A DNA stretch of 64,000 nucleotides from positions 50,048-114,047 of the forward strand of contig NW_026970879.1 in assembly GCF_963678635.1 (NCBI RefSeq), read 5' to 3'. The stretch's first letter is position 1. Every line of letters begins with the position of its first letter. Positions 33,688 through 43,690 of this stretch are shown in pieces. This stretch comes from Symsagittifera roscoffensis (Eukaryota; Xenacoelomorpha; Acoela; Convolutidae). The notes under the pieces were generated by a model. That model did no database searches, was not told the DNA's origin, and was given only the letters and a program-made list of their open reading frames with translations. Made by a program: the position numbers and the translations under genes.

Positions 33688-34128
33688 TTAATTCCCAGTA
33701 TTTTTCCATAATGAATAACTCCAAAGATTGCTATTATTAATAGTGTTGCCAGTAATTATTATAGTTATATCATTATTATTTTGTATTTTTGTTTGCACAT
33801 TTATATTTTCTAAATAATTTTCATCTAAAAGCCATTGCAAACTTTCTAATGTATAAGTTTTAGCTAAATTTCTAATATTGTTATTTAATCTTGATTGATC
33901 TAACAACCACAATTTAGATCCATGCTTAAAAGAGATATATAATTGGTCTGCTATATAACCTCTTCTTTTACTAGCTTCTTCAACTTCAGATGATGCAGCT
34001 CTTTGATCAGTATATAAACTTAATAAGATAGATGTATCAAAATTATTTACTTGTTCAAAATCTCCATTATTATCAAAATTAATATCATAATAATCTAAAT
34101 AATTTTTTTGTAATTTTATATCTATCAT
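33688..34128 (-). CDS. Mu gp46-like baseplate protein (unit 2)
   Basis: Same 146-residue protein as at 718-1158, no amino-acid change seen. The ATGA overlap with the upstream GpE'-like frame is kept. Confidence 0.85.
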   Translation of the reverse strand: MIDIKLQKNYLDYYDINFDNNGDFEQVNNFDTSILLSLYTDQRAASSEVEEASKRRGYIADQLYISFKHGSKLWLLDQSRLNNNIRNLAKTYTLESLQWLLDENYLENINVQTKIQNNNDITIIITGNTINNSNLWSYSLWKNTGN

Positions 34129-34304
34129 TTTATTTTATTAGCCTTTTCAATTTCTTTTATTATATTGCAAGCATGATAAGATAATCTTTTGATTTTAGTT
34201 ATGGGCATATATTCTAATTCTTTTAAATTTAAACCGCCCCGATAAAAATATATTAAATTAAATATTTCTTTTTCTATTTCTATTTCATCGAAGCTAGTAT
34301 AAAA
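34125..34304 (-). CDS. GpE'-like frameshift extension (unit 2)
   Basis: Counterpart of 1155-1334. The -1 frame is open over the same 59 codons and shows no change, while the chaperone just upstream has changed at three bases. The candidate slip stretch (34298-34304) is intact. Confidence 0.65.
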   Translation of the reverse strand, partial: FYTSFDEIEIEKEIFNLIYFYRGGLNLKELEYMPITKIKRLSYHACNIIKEIEKANKIK

Positions 34305-34723
34305 TTATTGACATATTCACCAAAACAAGTTTCTATATCATCAATTTTTAATAATTCAAAAATAGAATTAACCATACATTCTTTTTTTTCATCTTTTTGT
34401 AAATAACACATACCTTTTACAATTAATATTTTTTTAAAATTCTCTAAATTATTTGCCATTTTTTCACCTTGCATAGACAAAAAAGTTGATATTTGTTTTG
34501 CTGGCATTTCATTGTCTGAATTTTCATCTTTTGTTGATGTATCATCTTGGATAGGATCTGATTTATTAATAGCTCTTAAAAATGAGTCTTTAATTTCAAG
34601 GTGACTATGTAATACTTTAGAATTAGGTGCAGAGATAACTAACTCATTAAATTCTTCAATTTGCCCTTTGTGATGACAAGTTACTGGTTTTTCTAAATTT
34701 ATAAATATTTCATCTTTAATCAT
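34280..34723 (-). CDS. Tail assembly chaperone (unit 2)
   Basis: Counterpart of 1310-1753. Leu116 is Cys here (two adjacent base changes), and one change nearby is silent. The rest is identical, including the acidic linker. Confidence 0.65.
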   Translation of the reverse strand: MIKDEIFINLEKPVTCHHKGQIEEFNELVISAPNSKVLHSHLEIKDSFLRAINKSDPIQDDTSTKDENSDNEMPAKQISTFLSMQGEKMANNLENFKKILIVKGMCYLQKDEKKECMVNSIFELLKIDDIETCFGEYVNNFILASMK

Positions 34724-35121
34724 TATATTCCTGTTGCTCCTTCAAACTCGATTTCAATATAAACATCATTAGTCAAATTTATATTATAATTATTTATTAA
34801 AGCACAAGATGCAAAAGTACGGGTTAAAGTTTGTTTAGTAATATTATCAATCCCCGATAAAGTAATAACATTAAAATTAGCTAAAATTTTCCATTGTCTA
34901 GCAAATTCTATATTTTTTATTGTAGGCAACATTGAAAATTTTATTTTACTTTTTTTCATTTCAATATTATCAGTATATACCTGTGTTATATTTCCACCTT
35001 CAGTAGATTCTACTCTAAGGGTTTGTTCGCCAAGTCCTTCATTATAACTTACAGAATTGGGTTTAAATGCTATGAGATTATTATTTACCATAATAGTCGG
35101 ATTATTAAAAATAGTCTCCAT
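34723..35121 (-). CDS. Tail tube paralogue 2 (unit 2)
   Basis: Identical in protein sequence to 1753-2151. The two paralogues are therefore each kept unchanged between units, while differing from one another by about 17 percent, so no recent conversion between paralogues is visible. Confidence 0.6.
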   Translation of the reverse strand: METIFNNPTIMVNNNLIAFKPNSVSYNEGLGEQTLRVESTEGGNITQVYTDNIEMKKSKIKFSMLPTIKNIEFARQWKILANFNVITLSGIDNITKQTLTRTFASCALINNYNINLTNDVYIEIEFEGATGI

Positions 35122-35165
35122 TTTTTATTTTCCTTATATATTAAAAGTTAATTTATCTTTAATAA

Positions 35166-35564
35166 TTATACTGCTGTTACTCCTTCAAACTCGATTTCAA
35201 TATCACCATCACTAGTCAAATTTACATCATAATTACTTATTAAAGCACAAGATGCAAAAGTACGAGTTAAAGTTTGTTTAGTAATATTATCAATCCCTGA
35301 TAAAGTAATAGCATTAGAATTAGCTAAAATTTTCCATTGTCTAACAGATTCTATATTTGTTATTGTAGGCAACATTGAAAATTTTATTTTACTTTTTTTC
35401 ATTTCAATATTATCAGCATATACCTGTGTTATATTTCCACCCCCAGTAGATTCTACTCTAAGGGTTTGTTCGCCAAGTCCTTCGCTATAACTTACAGAAT
35501 TGGATTTTAATGGTATGGGATTATTATTTACCATAATAGTCGGATTATTTAAAATAGTAGCCAT
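35166..35564 (-). CDS. Tail tube paralogue 1 (unit 2)
   Basis: Identical in protein sequence to 2196-2594, with the same leader and ribosome site. The sheath-gene scar upstream of paralogue 2 (35134-35155) is also kept. Confidence 0.62.
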   Translation of the reverse strand: MATILNNPTIMVNNNPIPLKSNSVSYSEGLGEQTLRVESTGGGNITQVYADNIEMKKSKIKFSMLPTITNIESVRQWKILANSNAITLSGIDNITKQTLTRTFASCALISNYDVNLTSDGDIEIEFEGVTAV

Positions 35565-35576
35565 TTTTTATTTTCC

Positions 35577-37115
35577 TTATATATTAAAAGTTAATTTAAA
35601 AGTACTTACAATATTTCGTAATTGTGTCACGATTGGTACTTCTTGCAATACTGTGGCAGTACCTGTTGCAAGATCAATTGTCACATCTAATTTACTTTTA
35701 TAAAATTGTAATGCATTATTGCCAGATTGTGTTAGCATATAATCTTTTGTACTTAAATTAGTATAATAACCTGTATAAATCGCTTCAATTGTTTGTTTAT
35801 TATTTATTGAACGATATGCTACTAAGTCGCCATCTGTCAATCTTGATTGAGCAAAATCTTTTTTAGAATTATTAAACATATATTCTCTAGCATTAACCGA
35901 AGTATCAACATAATTAAGATATTTAAAACTTATATCAACATTACCTGCATCATCATTTTTATAAGTAGTCACAACTTCTCCAAAAATAACATTAGTATTT
36001 GTACTATTATTAATAAATATTGATGCACCAGCTTTTGATAATTCTTCTATTTCATTATCTTGTAAAGATAGTGATGGTTGGCATGGGATTAATTGTAATG
36101 CTGGAGTATTAAAATAAGGTAATGATGCCGTAGCAACTCCACCAAATGAATCTAAAGCACTATTTGTAACAACATAATCTGATATTTCAGATCCATTGGT
36201 TAGTCTTAACGCTCTAACTGATGCAAAATAAGATGAAATTACATAAGGAGCTTCCACATAAATACTACCTTTTAAATTGTCATTATTAACATTAACATTG
36301 GCAAATAATACTAATGATTTGCTATTTTGAGTATTAGCAAAATCTTTAATATTTGTAACTGTATCAGTTTGAGTTGTAAAAGCTACACCATCTAAAATAT
36401 TATTTGTAACATTAAATCTTTGATCTAAAAAATCAGTTAAATATGGCGTTCCGTATGCGTAAGGTGATACTATACCTTGATATCTAGTATTGCCTATTAA
36501 ATCAATTATACCTGTTGTAACAGGGTCTTTGAGACCACCAGTAAAATCTACTAATGTTGTTGTTATACCAGCAACGAAATCATGATAACCAATTGCAAAA
36601 CTATTAGCTTCTGTACCACCATTTACAGCAGTTAATATTACTTGTGTATTATCTGAAACGGCTGTGACTGGGATATGAGCATTAGCATTGATTAAATTTG
36701 CTAATCTTGTAGCCAAAACTGTACCAGTATCTAAATTTGCTACATTTAATTGAAAGCTATAATCTTTAGCACTTACAATATCAAAAGTTATAGACCCATT
36801 TGTTGTGGCTGTACCAACTAAATCAATAGTCGTTGTTGCTTTTACACTTTCTTCATGGTCGTCTAAAGCTATTGCATCAAATTGACTTAATACATTATAT
36901 TTTCTAGCAACTCTTATCATTCCAGCAAGCATAGAATTAGCACCAAAAAGAGTATCCCAACTATTATCATTAGGAATATCTGTTATTAATGTGCCTGCTG
37001 TAGCTGTACCAGCATCAACTTTTTGACCGATAAATAAAATTTTTTGATCTGCATTGGATACGGTTGTATTAGCCGACTGTATGTTTATTGTAGTTTTAGG
37101 ATATCCTGTACTCAT
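35577..37115 (-). CDS. Contractile tail sheath protein (unit 2)
   Basis: Counterpart of 2607-4145 with two replacements, Val to Ala in LNVANLD and Thr to Ile in TGIIDLI, and a few silent changes. Both lie in the outer, variable half of the subunit judged by position. Confidence 0.9.
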   Translation of the reverse strand: MSTGYPKTTINIQSANTTVSNADQKILFIGQKVDAGTATAGTLITDIPNDNSWDTLFGANSMLAGMIRVARKYNVLSQFDAIALDDHEESVKATTTIDLVGTATTNGSITFDIVSAKDYSFQLNVANLDTGTVLATRLANLINANAHIPVTAVSDNTQVILTAVNGGTEANSFAIGYHDFVAGITTTLVDFTGGLKDPVTTGIIDLIGNTRYQGIVSPYAYGTPYLTDFLDQRFNVTNNILDGVAFTTQTDTVTNIKDFANTQNSKSLVLFANVNVNNDNLKGSIYVEAPYVISSYFASVRALRLTNGSEISDYVVTNSALDSFGGVATASLPYFNTPALQLIPCQPSLSLQDNEIEELSKAGASIFINNSTNTNVIFGEVVTTYKNDDAGNVDISFKYLNYVDTSVNAREYMFNNSKKDFAQSRLTDGDLVAYRSINNKQTIEAIYTGYYTNLSTKDYMLTQSGNNALQFYKSKLDVTIDLATGTATVLQEVPIVTQLRNIVSTFKLTFNI

Positions 37116-37126
37116 AATTTTAACCT

Positions 37127-37591
37127 TTAGTTTTTATTAATTAATTTTAAAATATTATTTCTTAAATATAAAGTATTATTTTTATTTTTATTTAATATAG
37201 CCGGTTTTAAAAATGGTCTTTTGCGTATTTTAGTAGATCCATTTTCTAATTCTGCGGCATATTCAACATTTTCACTTCCAAATTCTAACATATTATAATT
37301 ATGCACTATAAATGTAATTGATTGTCTTAAGTTTCCCGTAATTACTGCCGGCGCTTCATTAGGAGCAGATGCTCTATGAGAACGCGGGTTTTTTAATGTT
37401 TTACCACCTAGACCTTGTGTAATAATATATATTCTACCTGATTTAGGTTTGTTATTAATAAGTTTTTTTGCTTCTTGTACTAAACCTTTGCCAGCAAAAT
37501 AAAAACCTTTGCGAATACCTTGATTTGTTAATTTATCTAAATTATTAATATTAATATTTTTTGTATTAAAATTAGGATTAGCTATAATCAT
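37127..37591 (-). CDS. HK97 gp10-like neck protein (unit 2)
   Basis: Counterpart of 4157-4621 with one conservative change, Val26 to Ile. Confidence 0.82.
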   Translation of the reverse strand: MIIANPNFNTKNININNLDKLTNQGIRKGFYFAGKGLVQEAKKLINNKPKSGRIYIITQGLGGKTLKNPRSHRASAPNEAPAVITGNLRQSITFIVHNYNMLEFGSENVEYAAELENGSTKIRKRPFLKPAILNKNKNNTLYLRNNILKLINKN

Positions 37592-37974
37592 TATACTAAA
37601 TTAACCTCATTATTAATTGTACCAGTTTCTACAGTATTTAATTTAAGAAAATTTCTTTTAAAATCTACATCTTGAATACTTATAACATTATAATATTTAT
37701 CAATATATTTAATTAAATATGCATTAGATAAATTATTATCATATCTAATATAAAAAATATGTGTTTTAGTATCATTAATATTGCTTCCATCAACATTTGA
37801 TGTATCACCAATAATCTCAACAGCAGCTTTTACTATTTTAAAATTAGATAAATCAAAATTAAAATCTACATTTTGAGGAGTTGCTATATTTCTCATATAT
37901 ATAGTTATGGAATATCTTAAATCACCAGCACAAATTATAGATTTGTTGTTTATATTTATTTTAGTACAACCCAT
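37591..37974 (-). CDS. Head closure protein (unit 2)
   Basis: Counterpart of 4621-5004. Same protein; one silent base change seen near 37912. Confidence 0.75.
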   Translation of the reverse strand: MGCTKININNKSIICAGDLRYSITIYMRNIATPQNVDFNFDLSNFKIVKAAVEIIGDTSNVDGSNINDTKTHIFYIRYDNNLSNAYLIKYIDKYYNVISIQDVDFKRNFLKLNTVETGTINNEVNLV

Positions 37975-37976
37975 TA

Positions 37977-38648
37977 CTAAATTCTAATTATTTTATTTTG
38001 CAATAAAATACCTCTAGTAGCATTACTAACATAACTTTTATTTATAGTATTATTATCACAATTACAATCACCACGATTTGCATATAAATCAGCAACTATC
38101 ATCATTATTGCATTAATAATATCATTATTAATTATAGTAGGTTTACAAGTAAATTCTATTTTTATAGATTGCAATTTATCATCTTTATTTTGAGGATATT
38201 GTTTATTATTATTTAAAACAATTCTTTTATAATCTCCTTCATCAATAATATAATATCTATCACTTGGGACATCTATAAAAACATTATCAACAAGATATTG
38301 AAATGAATTAATAGCACATATATTAGATTTTGTTAATAAAAAATTATCGTAATTAGTCACAGGTGCATTATATTGATTAGAATAATCAAAATAATCTCTA
38401 TATGTTAAAAATACTTTTTCTAAATATTCTTGTTTAGTAAAAGTTTCAACATAAGAAGTAGCAGAAGATAAATATAAATTTAATATAACATCATCAATAT
38501 CATTATTAATATTTAATGCTTGTTTTAATGTTGTTAAATCTATTAAAGGTGTAGAAGTTTGAGAGGTAATCGTATATTTATAAGGTTTTGAATTAGCAAT
38601 ATCGGGAGATCTTGCTGAAACACCACCATATAATGCAAAATTACTCAT
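37977..38648 (-). CDS. Head-tail connector, gp6-like (unit 2)
   Basis: Counterpart of 5007-5678. Asn to Thr in SYVETFTK and Asn to Asp in YLVDNVF. The TTG before the chosen ATG is kept. Confidence 0.8.
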   Translation of the reverse strand: MSNFALYGGVSARSPDIANSKPYKYTITSQTSTPLIDLTTLKQALNINNDIDDVILNLYLSSATSYVETFTKQEYLEKVFLTYRDYFDYSNQYNAPVTNYDNFLLTKSNICAINSFQYLVDNVFIDVPSDRYYIIDEGDYKRIVLNNNKQYPQNKDDKLQSIKIEFTCKPTIINNDIINAIMMIVADLYANRGDCNCDNNTINKSYVSNATRGILLQNKIIRI

Positions 38649-38659
38649 CAAATAATTAC

Positions 38660-38872
38660 CTATTTATTTTTTTTAATTTGAGGTTTAGGTTTAGGTTTAA
38701 GTTTAGGTTGTTTTTCTTCTTTTTCTAATTTTACAAACTCTTTTCCTGCACCTAATTCTATTAACCTTGTTGCTATATTATCTGTTAAATCATGTATATC
38801 ACCTGCAAAAAATTGTTTATTTTCTCTAGGTGATATAGCTAATTTAATATTTTTTGTAATTTTAATTTTCAT
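38660..38872 (-). CDS. Lys-Pro tail head-region protein, short allele (unit 2)
   Basis: 70 residues, four fewer than the unit 1 allele. The loss lies in the KPKP tail, and Asp to Glu occurs in GAGKEFV. The frame is preserved, which argues that the gene is under selection although the tail length is free to vary. Confidence 0.55.
   Translation of the reverse strand: MKIKITKNIKLAISPRENKQFFAGDIHDLTDNIATRLIELGAGKEFVKLEKEEKQPKLKPKPKPQIKKNK
38681..38710. repeat. Short in-gene tandem repeat, contracted allele
   Basis: AGGTTT-type hexamers as at 5711-5752, with 12 bases fewer. Confidence 0.8.
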
Positions 38873-38885
38873 ATTAAAACCTTAA

Positions 38886-39296
38886 TTATACTGGTACTAT
38901 TTCGCCACTTTGTACAACAATAGCATTGATATGAGCACCTGTAGTTACAGCAGTTGATGTTACTCTTAATCTTAAGTATCTTTTATTAGAAAATACACCA
39001 ACTGAACCCAATACAGAATTATCGGCACTAACAGAAGTTAGATTTAAATTATCTAAATCACCTATAATTTTTGTATCTGGTACAAGTGTAGCATCAGATA
39101 AATCAGAGTTACTACCTTCTTGAACACTAAATTTATATGTACCATCTGTATAATCAGTACATTGAACAACAAACATAACACCTAAATCATAATTAGCATT
39201 ATCTACTATATCACCATTTGTCACTTTATTTGCAGTGACTGTATTATTAAGAACCAAATTACTTTGTAATTGTGATTTTATATCTTTAACACTCAT
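38886..39296 (-). CDS. Capsid cement protein, Bbp16-like (unit 2)
   Basis: Protein identical to 5928-6338. Confidence 0.65.
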   Translation of the reverse strand: MSVKDIKSQLQSNLVLNNTVTANKVTNGDIVDNANYDLGVMFVVQCTDYTDGTYKFSVQEGSNSDLSDATLVPDTKIIGDLDNLNLTSVSADNSVLGSVGVFSNKRYLRLRVTSTAVTTGAHINAIVVQSGEIVPV

Positions 39297-39317
39297 TTTT
39301 TAATCTCCTTTAAATCA

Positions 39318-40607
39318 TTAAGCTGATAGTTGAAGTAGTTTAATAGCTTCAAAGTTTGAAACATCACCACCAACGCGTTTAATTGAATAATATTTTATAT
39401 ATGGTTTAGCTGTCAATGGATCACGCAATACTCTAATACCTAATCTGTCAACGATAGTATAACCCGTAGAAAAATCAGCATATACCATTGATAAACTATC
39501 GGTAGCAGCGTCTGGCATATCATTCATAAATATCACATTTTTACCTAAAAGAGATAAAGATCTACTTTCTTGTAAAAAACGCGTATCAAATATATATCTG
39601 TTTTGAGAATCTTTTAAAGTAATGACTTTTTCAAATTCTTTTCTTCTAATACCCCATACAGCATTTGCTTGATATTCTTCTTTTAAAGAGTTTTGAAGTT
39701 GTTTAAGTGAATCAGCTGTGATATCACCATTAACACCAGAATTTATTCTTTCAATAGCTTTTCGACCATACGCACCATAAGCATCATCTTTTTCAGCTTG
39801 TGTATAATCTCTATAAGTCAAAAATCCTTTAGGTTTTTGTGAACCATCACCACTAACAAAAGCCGTATTTTCATCTCTTGAAAATTTATCAGCAACTTTT
39901 CTACCTAACCAAGATTCAACATCAAAACCAGCATCATCTAAAGCTTTTTGAGTTGCTAAAGGTTGTGCAAATTGTTCATGAATAGCTATTTTAAGTTTGC
40001 CAATTTCAGGAGTATCAGTATCGTTACGATCTGAAGTCTCACCAATCCAACCACCATTAGTAGCTTGGTTATCATCTATTAACATTTCAAAAACATCACT
40101 ATTTGTTGTTACAACATTTGCATATTGTCTAATTGGTGAAGTTTCAAAAACTCTTGTTACAACTTGATTAGAAAAATCAGGTCTTACAAAATAACCACCT
40201 TCAGGGTTAATACCTGAAACAATAGATTTTGTTTGGAACAATCTATCTTCTTTATTTATTCCAATAAAATTTTTAGTTATTGCATTAGAGACAACATATT
40301 CTTGCATTTCATCAGATGGAGCAATACCTTTTTTAAGATATTTTGCAAATTCTGTTCTATATTCAGCTTCTTTTTCTTTAGCTTCTTGTTCAGAACTTAC
40401 ATTAATGCGTGATAGTTGTTTAGATATCAATTCAATTTGAGCTTCATTAGCTTTAGTTTTAGCTTGTTCATCTTGTATTTTTTGTGCAATATCACCAACT
40501 TCTTTACTTGCATTTTTTGCTGTATCTTTAAGACCTTTCTCAAATGCTTCTTGGCTCATTTCAATAGCTGAACCCAATTCATCTAATTTTTTATTTATTT
40601 CTTCCAT
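39318..40607 (-). CDS. Major capsid protein (unit 2)
   Basis: Counterpart of 6360-7649. Four conservative replacements, all in the N-terminal delta domain or the linker behind it: Asp23 to Glu, Ser to Thr in YRTEF, Ser to Asn in GINKED, Leu to Phe in RLFQT. The shell-forming core is unchanged. Confidence 0.93.
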   Translation of the reverse strand: MEEINKKLDELGSAIEMSQEAFEKGLKDTAKNASKEVGDIAQKIQDEQAKTKANEAQIELISKQLSRINVSSEQEAKEKEAEYRTEFAKYLKKGIAPSDEMQEYVVSNAITKNFIGINKEDRLFQTKSIVSGINPEGGYFVRPDFSNQVVTRVFETSPIRQYANVVTTNSDVFEMLIDDNQATNGGWIGETSDRNDTDTPEIGKLKIAIHEQFAQPLATQKALDDAGFDVESWLGRKVADKFSRDENTAFVSGDGSQKPKGFLTYRDYTQAEKDDAYGAYGRKAIERINSGVNGDITADSLKQLQNSLKEEYQANAVWGIRRKEFEKVITLKDSQNRYIFDTRFLQESRSLSLLGKNVIFMNDMPDAATDSLSMVYADFSTGYTIVDRLGIRVLRDPLTAKPYIKYYSIKRVGGDVSNFEAIKLLQLSA

Positions 40608-41241
40608 TTTGTAAACTCCTAATTATTTGATCAATTTTATTAATATTTTTCTTTACTTCGTCATCTTCGTCAAAATCTACTTTGCTACAGATATATAACG
40701 ACGCTTTATGTGACATACCTAAATCTCTTAGATGATGCTCCAAATCTCTTTTATTTTTTAATTTTAATACATCTTTTAATTCTGATTTAAAAGATTGTAT
40801 GTTAGCTCCAGTATTGGCTGGGAATGTTACCAAAGATATTTCATGTAATGAAATTTTATTAAAAAAAGTAGTATTATTTTTAATTTCTATATCATCTCGT
40901 TTTGCTGAAAAACCTATAGACATAGATTTAATACTTCCTACTTTCATTTGCGGTATCACTCTACCTGAAACTAATGTATCATCTTTTGGCAATTTAGCTT
41001 TAATATATAAACCTTCATTATTTTCTTCAGAAAAATATGTTACCCCTATTGGTTCCTTATTATCATGTTGAAACAAAATAGGAATTGTTTTGTTATGATT
41101 ATAAAAAGCACCTTTGACAATTATATTGCCATCTAAATCTTTTTTAAAAGTTGACGCTAAACCTTCAAAAGTAAAAAAATCTTTATTTTCATTTTCATTG
41201 TATGATTTAACAATAAAATTACAATTTAATTTTTTATTCAT
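40591..41241 (-). CDS. Prohead maturation protease (unit 2)
   Basis: Counterpart of 7633-8283 and one of the more divergent genes: Asp39 to Asn, Thr40 to Ile, Asp47 to Tyr, two Asn replacements near the NNTTFFNKISLHE segment, and Asn to Asp and Ile to Val near the C-terminus. His59 and Ser108 are kept. Confidence 0.88.
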   Translation of the reverse strand: MNKKLNCNFIVKSYNENENKDFFTFEGLASTFKKDLDGNIIVKGAFYNHNKTIPILFQHDNKEPIGVTYFSEENNEGLYIKAKLPKDDTLVSGRVIPQMKVGSIKSMSIGFSAKRDDIEIKNNTTFFNKISLHEISLVTFPANTGANIQSFKSELKDVLKLKNKRDLEHHLRDLGMSHKASLYICSKVDFDEDDEVKKNINKIDQIIRSLQNGRNK

Positions 41242-41487
41242 AAATACTAATCAAATTTAATATATAATCATATTATAATATAATAAGATAATAAAATATA
41301 ACATAAATTAAAAAAATATTTTATAGATTTTTAAATATATAATATACACATTAATTTAATTGTAAATAAAAAATTTTTAAAATTGTGAGCAAAAAATAAA
41401 AGAAATTACTAGCACAACAAAAAATCTTTAGTTAAAAAAATAAATTGAAAAAAGATGGTAATAATTAACTTTTATTTTGATAATATA
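41242..41487. other. Intergenic region upstream of protease (unit 2)
   Basis: 246 bases, one fewer than in unit 1, with several substitutions near the minor head protein stop. The putative promoter elements are kept. Confidence 0.6.
41339..41366 (-). promoter_or_regulatory. Putative protease-capsid promoter (unit 2)
   Basis: Minus strand TTTACA (41366-41361), 16-base spacer, TATTAT (41344-41339), unchanged although nearby bases differ. Confidence 0.3.
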
Positions 41488-42273
41488 TTAAAAATTTATC
41501 ATACTTGAACATCTACATTGTATTGTATTTTTAAGAGTTGAGTATTTAGTGTCGCCGGGATATGATAATAATTCACCCCATACAACAAAAAAATCATTGA
41601 CATTTACAGTTTGACCATCGGCTTCGGCATGTGCTTCTCTTGTGTGATTATCCAAAACAGCACCCCAAGTTTTAGTTAATTTGTTTTCCGGTAAATCTTC
41701 AGTAATAGTATCATTAATTAAATTTGTATAATTGCTTTTGGTCGTTTCAGAAGACATTTGTGTGAATGTCGTAGATATTGTATCTATTCTATTTTTATAA
41801 CTATTAGTTATTTCTTTTTTAAATAATTCTGTAGATAATCCCAATAAAGATAATTCATAAAACTTTTTATTATTAGTATTTATTATAGATGTGCTTGTTT
41901 GTTCAACAACATTTTGCATAGATATATTATTTATTTGCATAGTTTTATTTTTTATTATTTCTAATAAATTTTTATATGTAATATTATTAAAAGATTGATT
42001 AGCTATATTTTTTAATAATTCATTAGTATTAGTATTTATCAACATTTTATTAATTATATTTATAAATTTATTACTAACTTCTATCCAATTCATAAAAAAT
42101 ATAGCATTTAATTGTGATTTATAAGTATTGAAATTTTTATATGTATTATATTTAGTATAATAATTGACAATATCATCTATAATAATTTTAAATAATCTAT
42201 TTAAATCTTTAGCAATTTTTTTTTCATGCTTTAATTTAAAAATAGTATCTATTTGCTGTTGCTTAAAATCCAT
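41488..42273 (-). CDS. Minor head protein (unit 2)
   Basis: Counterpart of 8531-9316. Five replacements in the helical N-terminal two thirds (Leu to Phe and Leu to Ser near NFNTYKSQL, Val to Ile, Ser to Asn, Ala to Thr). The C-terminal signature block is unchanged. Confidence 0.85.
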   Translation of the reverse strand: MDFKQQQIDTIFKLKHEKKIAKDLNRLFKIIIDDIVNYYTKYNTYKNFNTYKSQLNAIFFMNWIEVSNKFINIINKMLINTNTNELLKNIANQSFNNITYKNLLEIIKNKTMQINNISMQNVVEQTSTSIINTNNKKFYELSLLGLSTELFKKEITNSYKNRIDTISTTFTQMSSETTKSNYTNLINDTITEDLPENKLTKTWGAVLDNHTREAHAEADGQTVNVNDFFVVWGELLSYPGDTKYSTLKNTIQCRCSSMINF

Positions 42274-43679
42274 AATGCTTTAATTTCTTCATCTGTATTT
42301 TGTTCTGTTTTCATATAAGAATAAAACTCTTGATATTGTTTTTCTTCATCATTTGCATCATTATCATTATTTTCTTGATCTGTATTATTCATCAAATCAT
42401 TCATATTTAACGGTGATGGATCATTTGGTAATTCATCTCCGCCATCAATAGGTGCATAACCAATATCCGCTCTTATTTCATTTGGAGTATTAACATTTAT
42501 TTGTTTCATTAATAAAGCATTAGATAAAACTTCTGGTTTTAATGATTCTATTGTTGAAATATCAATATTAAATTTTAAATTTTCAGAATCAGGATATCGT
42601 GCTAATATTAATTTTGTTAATTCTTCATTAATTCTTTTTGCTAAAGGAATTACAGCATCTTTATCTAAATGAAGTCTAGCAGTTTGTAAATTATTTAAGG
42701 TCATTGTTGAGTCTAAAATTAATGCTAAAGGCACACCATAAACATTTGCTATCCTAGATAACATACTATCTTGTAATTCTTTAAATTGCATATCTTTATT
42801 ATTTTGAGACATTTCCTTATAATCTAAACCATCTAAAATTAGTGGTCTGCCTGTATTGTCGGAACCTTGAAATTTTTTACTTTCTTGTTGTATTCTTTCA
42901 TATTGAGTATTAGTTAATTCTTCGCCTCGATTGTTAACCCATGCGCTCGAAGGTCTAGCACCATTTTTTAATAATGCAGAATTATTATTATTACCAGCTA
43001 TGTAAGATTCCATTTCTTGAAATAAAGGATAAGCTTTACTCATTCCAAAAAAATCATTTGCATATTGACAAGGGTTATATTTTTTAATATGATATAATTC
43101 TTTATCATTACCATTGTAAAATTTTAAGCCTTCAATTGTTTCTTGAGCATAAAATTTAATAGTTTTCATATTATTATATTGCCAACTTTTAGGAATTTGA
43201 TTTATATTATCTATACCATAAGAATTAGCTTGAAAAAATAATGGATTCATGTTAAATATTTCTAATGGTGGTTTTTTGATATTACCTGTACAAAGTAAAA
43301 ATGTATTACCAGTAATTAAAAAATTTAACGCTAAAGTTTCTTTAAATTCAAATTCTGTACAATCATAATTAGGATTATTTAATAAATTTAATGCTGGATG
43401 ATTTTCTAAATATTCTTTATTTTTTGTATCGTATATTTTAAAGGGTATTTCTGCATAAGAATTAACTATTTTTTCAACAACCATAAAAAATGGTGAACAT
43501 TCTCTATATAATTTCATGGCATTTTCAATAGATAAAGTATAATTATTATTATTTGTATAATTACCATAAAATGTTTCTAAATTAACAAAATTTTTTTTAA
43601 TAAAATTATCTTGTAATTGTTTGTTTAAATTTTTTAAATCTTTAATTTGTTTATTTTTTGATGAATTAAACAATTTCAT
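42249..43679 (-). CDS. Portal protein (unit 2)
   Basis: Same 476-residue protein as 9292-10722, with a few silent base changes. The contrast with the variable protease and fibre indicates purifying selection. Confidence 0.92.
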   Translation of the reverse strand: MKLFNSSKNKQIKDLKNLNKQLQDNFIKKNFVNLETFYGNYTNNNNYTLSIENAMKLYRECSPFFMVVEKIVNSYAEIPFKIYDTKNKEYLENHPALNLLNNPNYDCTEFEFKETLALNFLITGNTFLLCTGNIKKPPLEIFNMNPLFFQANSYGIDNINQIPKSWQYNNMKTIKFYAQETIEGLKFYNGNDKELYHIKKYNPCQYANDFFGMSKAYPLFQEMESYIAGNNNNSALLKNGARPSSAWVNNRGEELTNTQYERIQQESKKFQGSDNTGRPLILDGLDYKEMSQNNKDMQFKELQDSMLSRIANVYGVPLALILDSTMTLNNLQTARLHLDKDAVIPLAKRINEELTKLILARYPDSENLKFNIDISTIESLKPEVLSNALLMKQINVNTPNEIRADIGYAPIDGGDELPNDPSPLNMNDLMNNTDQENNDNDANDEEKQYQEFYSYMKTEQNTDEEIKALWILSNSK

Positions 43680-43690
43680 AATAATCCTTT

